DNA of 64,000 nt from Symsagittifera roscoffensis (lineage: Eukaryota > Xenacoelomorpha > Acoela > Convolutidae): positions 47,473,346 through 47,537,345 of the forward strand of contig NC_087064.1 in NCBI RefSeq assembly GCF_963678635.1, read 5' to 3'. The position numbers were made by a program, and so were the translations under genes. The notes under the pieces are model-generated. The model did not search any database and had not been told where the DNA came from. It saw nothing but the letters and a program-made list of their open reading frames with translations. Shown here one piece after another: positions 36,432-48,169 of this stretch; within the stretch, counting starts at the first letter, position 1, and the number at the start of each line of letters is the position of its first letter.

Positions 36432-36547
36432 CGTGCTTAGGACGTCACAGCTCAATAAAATACTCGATATTATCAAAATCCTTGACGTGGAATTAACAAA
36501 CTGCGCCCGGGACGGTAAAAGATCCTAGGTTCGAATCTAACAGAAAC
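36432..36547 (+). repeat. Second tRNA-related module, array 2 unit 2
   Basis: Near-identical to 34,839-34,954, with GGTTCGAATCTAAC intact. Confidence 0.5.
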
Positions 36548-37355
36548 TGTTGTTTCTTTTTCAAACGCAGAAGCTCTCATTTACAAAAAAAAATTTGGCG
36601 TGATGAGAAGTATAATTTTAAATGTTTTCGATTTATTTCTCTAAATTTTAACCTAACTAGTTCTGTTTTTGGTAATTATCTTGCTTTAATTTTTTTTAAA
36701 GTTCATATGACCTCAATTGTTTCAGGTTAAATTTTATTGACTTAGTGACCTAATGTTGCGTCGTACGGAAGGAAAAATAGATTCGGGGCCGTAAATTGTA
36801 GACTTTCAGATTCATATTGCCCAAAGTTTTACCTGACAACTTTTTTTCCGGCTAAATGCCGCTCGACAATCGTTTTTGAAAACTGGTTCAAAAATTTATC
36901 AGTTGTAGTGCTGGACGTGTTGCGAATCATTTGAGACATAATTAGGACATTTTGTAAAATTATTTGTTTTGAAATTGCATTTTTTCGACTTGAGGCTTTT
37001 TTTCTGTCAGTCAGCTAGTAATTTTTTGTTTGTTTGTTTGATGTTGTAAGTCGTACAAAGAACTCTGCTTTGCCTTTGTGCTAAAAATCTTTTCATTTAT
37101 TGTTTTACACAGCTCAATTTCGATATAAGTCGCCTCTCAAATGAGTACCAACTTCAGACAATTAGTCATTTTATGTTGATTTTTTTTGATGAAGATGGAA
37201 GATAGCTGTCACTCAAAACTCTATTTACCTTTGCGATAGCAAAGGTATTGCAATTGGGTACTAGACTTTTTCATCGTAAACAATTTTGTCAACAGGACTC
37301 ATTGGGCTCGTTGAACTGGTGGTACCGTAATTCATAATGGTCTCAAAATTTCTAG

Positions 37356-37434
37356 TGTCTCTTAGACGCTCAGCCTGGTGTTAATAAATACGCCTGGAAC
37401 GGCAAAGGTTCTGGGCTCGAATCTGGCCAAGACA
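37356..37434 (+). repeat. tRNA-like SINE module, array 2 unit 3
   Basis: As in unit 1, but the B box reads GGGCTCGAATCTGGCC (T to C change). Confidence 0.55.
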
Positions 37435-38024
37435 AATTTTTTTAAACGGTAATTGTTGCGGTTCCAAAAAATTTCGGCTAATAATTTGTCTGCCTATGTT
37501 ATGTCGGCTTAGTTGTCACATCTAAGAATAGTTTGTTTAGCTGTAAACAGTTTTAACTGCGTTCTTTTCAGCATTTCAAAATTCCGGCCGAAAAAAATTT
37601 CTTCTCACATTGGTTGTAATTTAACCATGTCGTTTTTTTCGTTTTTTTTAAAACTATTTTTATCGGCTTAATAAATTTTGGCCTAATTACTATCAACCTA
37701 GTGGCCTCCGGTTGCGTCGTTACGTCCGAAAAAAGCTTTTGTTCGCGTTTCTGTGCTCTGACCGGAAAAAGGAATTGACATTTTTTTTATGTTTAGAATT
37801 TTTTTGAATTTCTTTTCGACAGGAAGGGTTTCTGCTCAGGTTTTTTGTCGTCTTTTTTACCGCTTAGTAATAATAAATTCAAATCCAATCAACCATCTGG
37901 CTCATCTGGCATAGAGATAAAACAACTGCTTGATGCGATAAAATAACTGCTTTTTTGCAAACTAGACTTTTTGTGCTTTTTCGGATTATCGTGGTTCAGC
38001 TGTATTGCTTGTTGCTGTAACCAC

Positions 38025-38140
38025 CGTGCTTAGGACGTCACAGCTCAATAAAATACTCGATATTATCAAAATCCTTGACGTGGAATTAACAAACTGCGCC
38101 CGGGACCGGTAAAAGATCCTAGGTTCGAATCTAACAGAAA
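38025..38140 (+). repeat. Second tRNA-related module, array 2 unit 3
   Basis: As in unit 1, with one extra base (GGGACCGGTAAAAG). Confidence 0.5.
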
Positions 38141-38894
38141 CTGTTGTTTCTTTTTCAAACGCAGAAGCTCTCATTTACAAAAAAAAATTTGGCGTGATGA
38201 GAAGTACAATTTTAAATGTTTTCGATTTATTTCTCTAAATTTTAACCTAACTAGTTCTGTTTTTGGTAATTATCTTGCTTTAATTTTTTTAAAGTTCATA
38301 TGACCTCAATTGTTTCAGGTTAAATTTTATTGACTTAGTGACCTAATGTTGCGTCGTACGGAAGGAAAAACAGATTCGGGGCCGTAAATTGTTGACTTTC
38401 AGATTCATATTGCCCAAAGTTTTACCTGACAACTTTTTTTCCGGCTAAATGCCGCTCGGCAATCGTTTTTGAAAACTGGTTCAAAATTTTGGCAGTTGTA
38501 GTGCTGGACGTGTTGCGCATCATTTGAGACATAATTAGGACATTTTGTAGAATTGGTTATTATGAAATTGCATTTTTTTTGATGTTGTAAGTCGTACAAA
38601 GTTCTGCTTTGCCTTTGTGCTAAAAATCTTTTCATTTAATGTTTTACACAGCTCAATTTCGATATTAGTCGCTTCTCAAATGAGTACCAACTTCAGACAA
38701 TAAGTCATTTTATGTTGATATTTTTCGATGAAGATGGAAGATAGCTGTCACTTAAAACTCTATTTACTTTTGCAATAGCAATGGTATTGCAATTGGGTAC
38801 TAGACTTTTTCATCGCAAACAATTTTGTCAACAGGACTCATTGGGCTCATTGAACTGGTGGTACCGTAATTCATGATGATCTGAAAATTTCAAC

Positions 38895-38973
38895 TGTCTC
38901 TTAGACGCTCAGCCTGGTGTTAACAAATACGCCTGGGACGGCAAAGGTTTTGGGTTCAAATCTGGCCAAGACA
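38895..38973 (+). repeat. tRNA-like SINE module, array 2 unit 4
   Basis: Same 79-bp layout, more diverged: GCCTGGGACGG and GGGTTCAAATCTGGCC. Confidence 0.5.
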
Positions 38974-39531
38974 AGTTTTTTTAAACGGTAATTGTTGCGG
39001 TTCAAAAAAATTTCGTTGAATTATTTGTCTGCTTTTGTTATGTCGGCTTAGTTGTCACATCTAAAAATAGTATGTTTTAGCTGTAAACAGTTTTAACTGC
39101 AGTTGTTTTTAGCATTTTAAAAATCCGGCCGAATAAAAATTTCTTCTTACATTGGTTGCAATTTAACCAGGTCGTTTTGTTAAAGTTTCATTTTTTTCCC
39201 TTTTTTCGATTTTTTTATCGGCTTAATACATTTCGGCCTAATTACTATCAACCCAGTGGCCTCCTGTTGCGTCGTTACGTCCGAAAAAAAATTTTTTGCG
39301 CGTTTCTGTGCATTGACCGGAAAAGGGACGACATTTTTTTTATGTTCAGAATTTTTCTGAATTTCTTTTCGACATGAAGGGTTTCTGCTCAGGTTTTTTC
39401 GTCTTTGTTACCGCTTGGTAATAATAAGTTCAAATCCAATCAACCAGCCTGCTCTTCTGGCATAGAGGTAAAACAACTGCTTGATGTGGTAAAATAACAG
39501 CTTTTTTGCAAACTAGACTTTTTGTGCTTAC

Positions 39532-39800
39532 CGTGCTTGAGACGTCAAAAACAGGGAGATCGATTCCATTTGAAACTTGTTTTTCTTGAATTTGTAATTT
39601 CTTCTCCAGCTTGTAACACCTTGGGTACTGTGGGCACTGGTAAGCGTTTGGTTCATTTCCAGGGTGAATATATTCCTCTACAGCCGCCTCTAATTCTACA
39701 GCCTGCAACCTTCGGTCTTTCGGTTTTCCTTCTTTCAACTTTCTTTCTACTTTTGTTGAATTAAATAATGCCGTCGAATTTGTTTCTCGGATTTTTTTTT
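39532..39800 (-). CDS. Possible internal exon of an unknown gene
   Basis: On the minus strand a frame open from 39,810 to 39,430 includes ~90 codons with protein-like, mixed composition: a basic/acidic helical stretch (VERKLKEGKPKDRRLQAVEL), then a segment with two Cys and several Pro (EYIHPGNEPNAYQCPQYPRC), then LEKKLQIQEKQV. It is preceded by a plausible acceptor (TATGATTTCAG, exon start 39,800) and ends at a good donor (AGCACG|GTAAGC, exon end 39,532, phase 0). The last few codons and the donor derive from the edge of array 2, which is a warning sign. I recognise no family and found no partner exon on this strand. It could be a gene fragment captured beside the array. Confidence 0.35.
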
Positions 39801-39810
39801 CTGAAATCAT

Positions 39811-42010
39811 ACTTAATATTGATTCAAAAATATGAAATTTTTGTAAATATAGTTTTTAACGCGTATTTTTGCCAACTTGCTGCCTCCCTTTTACTTTTTA
39901 ATTTGTGTTTCCACATTTCTACGTTTGAGTTGAAACTTTGATTTTGTTTTTTTTTTTTCGCTTAAAGGTTGATTCGGTCCTGTGGTTTCATGTTTTATCT
40001 TATCAGCTCAGTGTCCTAAATATGAATTGTTGGAAAGAAAAGTTGGTTTCATCCTTCCGTGTTTCCGGGAGGTTTTAAAAATCTATCGCTCAAAAATTTC
40101 TTGGCTTCTTTTTTGTTTTCAGTTCAACTGGCGTCTGGGTAAAGATTTTAAGATAAATGTTAAAAGAAGCACCAATAGGAAGGTTTTCAATCGAAGTTTT
40201 GAGGTGGAATTTTTTTGCGATAGTTCTCTGCGAAGTTTGTATCGACTTATTTTGTTTGCGTGCATTGGACAATTTTTTACTGACTATTCGTGTTTCAGGG
40301 TTGTAAACTGACCAAGTTGGATCCGAAATTAGAATATCTCTGTTAGTGATTTTGATTTCGGGTTTTTCATGTGACCAAGTATCTCACTGCGACTTTTATT
40401 TGTTTTAATTGACTCGCAATGCACAAAATCAACGGAAGTTGATAAAAAATTTTGCTATGTGTGTCTTTCATTTCGCTGCTATGGCTACTTTACTATCGAC
40501 GGCTAGTTTGAAAACAAAATAATTAAAATGGTAAGAACATGATTTTTGTCCATTTAGTTTCTTTTGAGTCACATGATTTTTCATGCATGGTTTCAAAGTC
40601 CAATTTTTGTTGTTTTTTTTTTGGGTAAAAATCACTCTGCGAGGTATTTTGTCGATGCTTGAATACTCTTGGCTACCTGATTTGAAATTGGATAATTTGA
40701 ATCGGAGATACAAACATCAAGTACTATCAATGCTAGTTGGCTAGAGTGCAAGTAAGACAGAATGTTCTAACCACGCTTATTTTCTTCTGAAATTTGTAAA
40801 TTGGGGAAGAAAGTTAAATATTTTAAATTTCTTTTTCGATTGTCTCAAAATTTTTTAGCTAAATTTCAAGTTGTAAGAGGTACAAGGAGAGAAAAATGAT
40901 GCTATTACCAGAAGCTATTACAAGAAAAAGTGTTAATATCATAACTTTTTCAAAAATCGAGGAATATATTGATCAGAAATTCACTCGGAAACTTCAGACT
41001 GATAATTAGGCTGGAACTCCGACAACATTATTGATTTTTTAACGTTCCGGATAACGGCTGAAAATTCTTTATTGTGATACCACACTCGAACCCCTCCAGA
41101 GTTTATTTGAGGTAGCCAAAATCGGCTGGTAAAAAGTGATGTGATCGGAAGAAAACGCGTTCATTCACACAGTAATAAAGGTTTCCAGCCATTATAATCG
41201 GAAGTTTTCGAGTACGTTTTGGCTTAATGTTTTTCCGGGAATCTTTTTTTTTTAAATTTGGGCTGAAACAAAAAAGGGTTTGCTCCATTGAAAAAAAAAA
41301 TCAATTTGAAAATAAATCATCAATGCACCTTTCGCTGCTTAGTTTAATGTAATTCTTTGATAAAGTGGTCAGTGATTCGCAATTGTGCATCTTTTCTCTT
41401 CACACAGTTTTTGATGTAGACTATTATTGTCTGCGAAGATCCATTTTTAACTCAAATTTCAGAACTCATTCTTAAGTCTCTTAAATAAAGAGAATTACAG
41501 GATTCAGAAAATGGACCATTGCATGATTATCTCTATTACTATGCTGAAATTCGTTTTTCAATTCCTGACTGATTTACGCCTCTCTAAATTGTGACAATCG
41601 TTATATTGATATGGTTAAAATTTCGATGCCCATCTCTCAAGTGAACCCAAGTCAAATTTATTTCTATTCTTATTTTTTTTATCATTCTTCAAATCTTTTG
41701 AAGCGCGACTCGTCTCCATTGGGAAGCTAAATTAAATAGAGATTTCTTCAATCCTGTTGCAATCTTCCTGATTTTATTACGAAATACAAGCATTGTTAAA
41801 TGAGATTGCGTGTTCTGGGAATACGTGAAATCAAAGGGCGGATATCAAAAAGAGAAGAAAACAACAATAAAGTCAGGAATACGAATGTGATTTTTGTATG
41901 AAAGTTAAAATTGATCATATCCCGGAATCAATCACGCAAGATAGGTTGCAAAGAAATTTACATTTTCCAACCATTGACATGCAAATTTGAATTGCATTAC
42001 TCAACTTATA
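39811..42010. other. Intergenic / upstream region of the TRPM gene
   Basis: AT-rich with no supported ORF. It may contain the promoter and 5' non-coding exon(s) of the TRPM gene, but I can identify neither a TATA box at a sensible distance nor a clear first exon. CAACTTATAG at 42,001-42,010 could be a splice acceptor for a 5'UTR exon starting at 42,011. Confidence 0.4.
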
Positions 42011-42024
42011 GGGTGTAGTTAGAC

Positions 42025-43534
42025 ATGATTCCAGCGCAGAGGAGCAACCAAAATTCGCCGATCGGGGAAGCACGGTACATCGAAAGGGGAGAAAAAGATA
42101 AAGCGGAGGTTCACCGCGGGAATAAAAGTTTGATAAATAATCCAAACAGTGTTAATCAAAAATCGACCGGTGATAGCAACGGGTCATTAAATTCTAACCA
42201 CCAAGGGGGAGGAGGGGGAACCGGCGGAAACGCCACGCGAGATCCAACGCGGGACATTGAATTAACCAGAGCTGGCTTGCAACAACCGTCGCCACGGGGG
42301 AGGAAAAAAGGTAGCGAAAGTGAACTTGCTAATGGGGAAAACAAGGGCGTAAATATCAACAACATCAACAACAACAACCAAAACAAGTCACCATATTTAG
42401 ACAGCAAAAAACAACAGTTAGAAGGTGATGGTACGAATGATAGCAATAATACCAGAAAAAGTCAGAAAGATATTGGCGCCATCATTGAAAACAAATGCAG
42501 TATTACTAACCCCGTTGACTGTTATTCCAATTCAGATTCACCGGACCAAATCACAAACAAGCCCGCGGACATAAATGTGAACAACCAACCCACAGGGGAT
42601 GAAAAGCCTCATCATGATGGGTATCGAAATAGGGATAATAATACCACCAGTGGTCCTGGCACAAAACACATAACGACACAACTTCCGCCAACTACGGAAC
42701 AAAATTGTGCTCCAAGTAGTTATGATAGTTATGATGAAAAGAGTGCCATAACAAACCAGTTAGACCAGCAAAATCTATCACCAGGCTCGCCTACTTCATC
42801 GCCCAGTGGTAATGAAATTACAAATGACAGTAATGCTGATTCCATTGTTAAATCACAATCAATTCTCGCTCAACCAAATTACCCGGATAATCAAGTAACA
42901 GGCTGTGAAGCTTTGAAAAACAATACCAAATCTAGTCAGGATAAAAGTAGCACGGAGGATACCCAAGCTGCTGAAATTCAGCCGGCTGAAAACAGCAATA
43001 ACGAAGCCAGTACCCCTGAAATAAACTACCCTGTAGTCCAAAACAATCTCTCATTTGATAGGGCCGAAACCCCAGATTTTCGAAGTCAGTCTGTAACTCC
43101 GAGACCAGGATCGAGGGCCGAGTCAATACGACTCCTAAGTCGACTCAGCTCCGTGCGCCTTGGCGGCAACGATCATTTTGCCTCAACTCCTCCGGGTTAC
43201 CGAAGGTTATTACCTCACCTTTTTGCAGATATCACAGTAGAATCACTATTTAACAAAGCCGAAATGCGACGAATTAATTTCGTAGACGAAAGTGATAACT
43301 TTGAGAAGTTGGCCGATTTTCTTGTCGCCCCTGAGGGAACCTCGTCAGCAACGATATGTGACAAGTTTTTCAAAGAATGGAAACTGGAGACGCCCAAGTT
43401 GATAATATCGGTGAGTGGGTGGAGCAACAACATGCCAATCGTTCCGCCCAGACAACTACTGAGGCTGAAGCAGGGACTGCTGAGGACTGTCCAATCAACG
43501 AACACTTGGATTTTGTCCACGGGAATCACACATG
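42025..43534 (+). CDS. TRPM-family cation channel, first coding exon
   Basis: Encodes residues 1-503 plus one base. ATG 42,025 has a G at -3, and an in-frame TAG lies three codons upstream, so it is the likely start unless an upstream exon splices in at 42,011. Residues 1-~390 are disordered and rich in Asn, Ser, Gln, Gly and Pro (for example NINNINNNNQNKSPY) with no domain. That is an unusually long N-terminal extension for the family. From ~397 the TRPM N-terminal LSDAT/SLOG-type domain begins: a PKLIISVSGWSNN strand, then LKQGLLRTVQSTNTWILSTG, matching the family's PKLLISVHGG ... GLI.AA...GAWI.TGG pattern. The exon ends at CATG|GTGAGT in phase 1. It is GC-richer than the flanking introns. 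Family call is strong; the subfamily looks closest to TRPM1/3/6/7, from the S1-proximal sequence. Confidence 0.9.
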
Positions 43535-43659
43535 GTGAGTATTTTATCATTTTACGCAGGCCACTGCAATGTACCTTTTTGTACACAGGTAACCTTCCTA
43601 TATTCTGCTTATTTAGTTCCCCTAGTCGGCCGTGTCTGGGAGGGTAATATGCATGGCTC

Positions 43660-44840
43660 TTAACACTAGAGCCGTGCGATCGAATTTTACTTCGGTCCCG
43701 GTCGGAGGGTTCCCAATTTCATCCGAATCCCGCCGAAGGCGGGAGCGGCTACCGAAAAATATACACACACCCTTCACAGGATATCCCTACATTGGTTAGG
43801 ACCGGGGGGCTAAAAAAAATCTAGTAAAGACTTTCGCCACATAAAACGGCGTAATAGTCTTAGCGGATTTATTTTCTGAGACGTGTCACAAAGCCGAAGT
43901 GACTGTATTTGTCGTTTTTTTTTTCAAAATTCTGGTGAACGGTTGAACGAAAAAAACGAGTTGCTGTTATGAACGATGGTGTATCGATGGTGTACCTTGC
44001 AATGTCTACAAATTATTAATTATAGTCATTTACATGTGAGAAGAAATGGCAGAATGATTTTTGATTTCTGTGGTTATTTTGCAGTTAGTCCGTACTGTAT
44101 TATAAGAATCAAATTTGTGCTACTTTATTGGTAAGAATCGTTGAGAGCTTCATCTTGTACTTCAGGGTAAAAGAAAATAACAGCAATTATTGAACTTGAT
44201 TTCGCTTTTTTTTGCCAATATGCGCTAACATTTATTTTGAATGTTGGTTATCATAAGCTTTATTTCTCGCATCAAGGTCCGATGACCGTTTGGGATACCG
44301 AAAGCTTAAGAGTAGGAAACAAGTTTTTGTCTGGCTGCATTTTTGTTTTGGCTTATTCACATGATAGCCATTGGGAATGCTAACTAAATTTTTACTCCAC
44401 AAGTCGTGAATTTCAATCTATCTTTCCGCAAAACAAGATCTTTAAACAGTAATTTTCGAGCTTTAGAAGCTTTTGTTAGTAGTTTGCCTTAAATACCAAT
44501 AGCTTTTGCCTTAACTAAGACCTATTCTGAGAAAGAAACTTATGTAAAGTATTTTTCTATTCCAAGCTACAATTAACAAGTTTTGGCAAAGAGGGAAGTT
44601 CGAGGAGTAGAATGGTACAGCAAACATTTAATGGAGAAGAAAGGTGCATCAAAAAGTTACAGATTTTCAATAAACAAAACACCACCATGTTCAAATATGA
44701 ACCATAAGTATAAAACATTTGACCATAAGTCTAGAACATTTGAGACTCTAGATGTTTTACACGAATATATGATAAAGCTAGTGACTTGCACATCAGTTTT
44801 CAGAAAAAAATAACTAAATGTTGAATGGTAGTGAAATAAC
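43660..44840. other. Intron DNA with a GC-rich hairpin
   Basis: CCCGCC-GAA-GGCGGG at 43,729-43,743 sits in an abruptly GC-rich patch (43,670-43,760), followed by AT-rich DNA. Compact GC hairpins like this mark the ends of some rolling-circle (Helitron) elements, but no CTRR terminus follows, so the identity is open. A 76-codon ORF at 44,583-44,813 has a small internal duplication and no domain. Confidence 0.35.
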
Positions 44841-44899
44841 TTTTAAGACAAAGTCTAGAGTTGAAATTAACAAACTTAGACACAAAGCAAATCACATTG

Positions 44900-46620
44900 A
44901 TGGTTACCTGGATTGATGTTTTCTTTCGAATTTTGAAAGGTTGTTTGAAGCACAAAATTACCTCCCTATCAGATCATCAATGTGTTTTGTTCTCGACAAA
45001 ACTACTGAATTTCATTGAAAGTTAGCAATCTAAGTATTTTCAGATGTTTAGAAACTTTAAACGATTAGACAAAAAACGAAATTCAATCAGTTTCAATTTT
45101 TTCTGTATTTATAGGCTTAATTCGATTCAGAACTGAATCAACACAACTTTCGCTTGATGAAATCTGTCAATTTTTTTGTTTGATTCAAAACTAACTGTTT
45201 GAAGAAAAAGTTTCATTTAAACTGAGTAAAATTGAAAACTGTAAGAAAAAAGTAATATTATTGAATATTTGTCAAGGAACGAAATGGTTTAAATTCAAAA
45301 CCTAGAAAACAACGACGAACAGAATTTTGCCTGATGTTTTCCCTTCAGAAAACACTGTAAAAAATTGAAAAAACCAAACGTGAATTTTTGAGAACAAAAT
45401 ACAGCAACCAAAAAGGCAGTCAAAAATTCTCTTTTTCTCTTGCTAAAAGTACTGATAGCACAAATTAGAGATACTTCCAATTAACTCAAATGATTTCTTG
45501 TGGACCTTCAAAAACAATTAGCAAAAGAACATAACCAGAACTGGTAAAAAAAATTTCGTAATGTTTTTGAAAAATCATTGGTTTTGGAAGCAACAGATGA
45601 TTGAGAAGTTTTTAAGACAGTAGCAAAAACTCCAAAGAAAATATCTTAGGGTAATAGTGACCTAAGCATTTTTAGGTTGGAAATTTTTATTCCAGCTATA
45701 TGTGAGTTCTGTCTTTTTTTTCAACAAATGTTTTTTTTTTAAATTTTATCGACAAAAAATCAAAGTTTCTGAAGTAATAGCTTTTTTCAAATGCAGCGAG
45801 AAATAAAAATGCGGAAATAACAGACCAATAACTTTGCCGCTAATTATAAGACCGATATTATAAAAAGTCAAAACCTCTAAATGATGCATCCTTGAATCTG
45901 GTTCAAATTTTTTGTATTGCTGCCTACACAACAACTTCAGTGGCATGCTGTTTTTTGATCTTTAGAAAGCTTGTGATACAGTCGATCGCTCCAATTTGTT
46001 GCAGAAATCCTTGTTCGTTTGTTTTAGCAAATTCATTTAGATTCACTTAAGTCGTATTTTGAAACTAGAACGCATTATGTTCAAGTTGAGAACGATCAGT
46101 CAGACTCAAAACCAATAAAGTGTGGTGTTCCACAGGCTTTGATTTTGGGTCCTCTTTTGTTTCTGATATATGAAAATGATCTACTAAATTCTCGCAAAAG
46201 TTTCGATCTCACAATTTTTGTTGATGTTAACACTCTTAACAGTTAAATAGATGACCAGTTACAAAAAATGTCTCGACATTTGATGAATATATTCAGCCGG
46301 TGGCTTGTAATAAGTTGAAATTAATCAAAAAGAAAAGCAAAGTTTTTCTTTTTCCAAGCAGGAATATGAAATTTTTCTGGTATCAATGGAGATGACGCAA
46401 AACTTTGTTTTTTTTTCAGGAAGAATTATCTAGGAGTCATGTTAGAGAAAAAAATAGATTATAAAAGCCAAATCACAATGACAAATGACAAAAATTGAAA
46501 ACTTAGTATCATCACTACAGATAAGCTCTATCAAAACAAAATGGTGCACAAACTCAAAGTTTGTATTGAAGACTTTTAGAATTTGTTTAAGTTCTTTTTT
46601 TGTTTTTGCTGTTAGGGATA
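44900..46620 (+). pseudogene. Dead non-LTR retrotransposon (LINE)
   Basis: A reverse-transcriptase remnant reads on the + strand across several frames. KACDTVDRSNLLQK (from 45,969) matches the RT motif usually written KAFDTVDH. CGVPQALILGPLLFLIYEN (46,121-46,177) is the PQGSILGPLLF box. FVDVN near 46,214 stands where FADDT belongs, so the catalytic Asp pair is lost. KNYLGVMLEKKIDYKSQI near 46,430 matches the K.LGV.ID thumb motif. Upstream, KITSLSDHQCVLF near 44,957-44,995 looks like the SDH motif of the APE-type endonuclease. This layout fits a Jockey/CR1-like LINE. Many stops; boundaries uncertain. Confidence 0.75.
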
Positions 46621-46649
46621 GTTCACAAACTTAAATGTTGATTATATTA

Positions 46650-48165
46650 GACATATTTTTAGCTCCTATAGTGCTATTAAAACTTGTGTTTTTTTTTCGG
46701 TCAAAAACCCGGACAATTTCTTTTTTTAAATCAAACTGTTCAGAAAGGGTGAATTTTTTTTTCAAAATTGTCAAATTGACGGGCGATTACCTTTAGACGA
46801 CCTTTCAGGTTTGTTTGTACTAAATTTAATTTGGAAATTATTTTGTTTTTATTTTTTTTTACTGATCAAACGAGTGAGGTTTTAATCAAACTAACAGAGG
46901 TTGATATAATATTATTTTTGTACTTTTGCTAGCAATTACATACAGGAAACATGCAGGAAACTGATTACTGTCATTTGTTGTTCCGACTATCGAAAGAAAT
47001 GGCAAGTTTTTTTTCAAGTCCGAGGCAGTTTTTTCTATCTCCAGGCACTATAAGATTTTTCAAATAGCCATTTGCGGCGAGATTTTAGTATCGCTTAAAA
47101 AGTATGCAGGTGTTAAGCTCGAAATAAAAAGGTTATTTCTCCTGCGACTTTTTTTTGCCAATTTATACAGGCTTGAAAGTTGCAAATTGGAGGTAATATA
47201 AGGGTGCGTATGACAAATAAGATCATTCTGAATTGAATGGAAGCATTCTAATTTTTCCACAACTTGTTATACTAGTGAAGTGTAACCCTTTGACTTGCCA
47301 TTGCGTGTGAGAAAAGACTAAACAACATAAAGACTACTCATGTGAGCCTTGATTTTTTAACGTCTTGTGAATGGACAAAATTTTTTTACAGAAAATTTTT
47401 TTTCTACATAAATTTTCCCCGTTATTGAAAAGTGATGTAATAAGCAATTAAGTAACCATTAACAAAATACTTAGGCCAAATAATTTGCATCAAAACAAAT
47501 TATAATTGTTTCTCAGCCAAATTAAGACCCCACGCGCGATAATTCGAACGGATTGTTTACGAACAAAGCGCGATAATTCTCTCGAATTGATGTTTGCTCA
47601 TATTTTTACAATAAAGGATAAAAGGTAACAAGATTGCTCGTATCAGGGCGAGGCCTTGAATGTTCCGACTGCCTCTTAAGGTTTATTGAGCAGCAGTAAT
47701 ACATAGAAAAAATTAAATGAAATAAAATAAAGTGAAATTTTTTTTCTAAAAATTGAATTTTTTTTTGTGAAAATCATCCCCCCACACGCCATATAAAGTA
47801 CAAAAAAAATAGATCTCGCTCCTTGTAACAAATCAATTATGGCTAATAAGCTATTTGAATCAATTTGGAACAATTTTCAACACGGATTAACTCTCCGCTC
47901 ACGCGTTAATAGCGCGAAATATATCGCGCGTTAATTGTCCCAAATTGGCCAAAATGCCAATCTTTAAACCCCCGTAACTTTACGAAAAATGATCACAGGT
48001 GAAATATCTTTTCAAATTTGAGCTCAGGACAACAATACCTTTCGAATGATATAAAAAAATTCCGTCAAAAATGGCTAGTTAAAAAGTCGAAATTTGTCTG
48101 AAGAAAAAAAAACCCACCCCGAGCACAAATATTCCGTAACTTTCGTATCGAAAGTCGGAACAATA
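46650..48165. other. Intron DNA with CpG-containing repeats
   Basis: GCGCGATAATTC occurs twice (near 47,535 and 47,571). CGCGTTAATAGCGCGA and TCGCGCGTTAAT near 47,900-47,935 form a small hairpin. A reverse-complement copy of the 27,701-type repeat lies at about 47,630-47,669. No gene. Confidence 0.4.
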
Positions 48166-48169
48166 AAAT

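Larger units (their letters stand above)
33420..39547. repeat. Tandem array 2, four ~1.59-kb units
   Basis: Units start near 33,420, 35,017, 36,609 and 38,204. The marker GTTGCGTCGTA is at 33,568, 35,164, 36,756 and 38,348, giving periods 1,596, 1,592 and 1,592. Units 1-3 are nearly identical; unit 4 is clearly more diverged and carries deletions, including ~46 bp between two GTGCTT words near 39,527. Each unit holds a tRNA-like module, a second longer tRNA-related module and, in units 1-3, a perfect hairpin. The minus-strand 62-codon ORF at 33,562 and 35,158 is repeated with the unit and lost by indel in the third, so it is not supported as a gene. Confidence 0.93.

Noticed and set aside
44583-44813. 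76-codon ORF as a gene inside the TRPM intron
   Set aside because: No domain, contains a local sequence duplication, and lies just upstream of a dead LINE.
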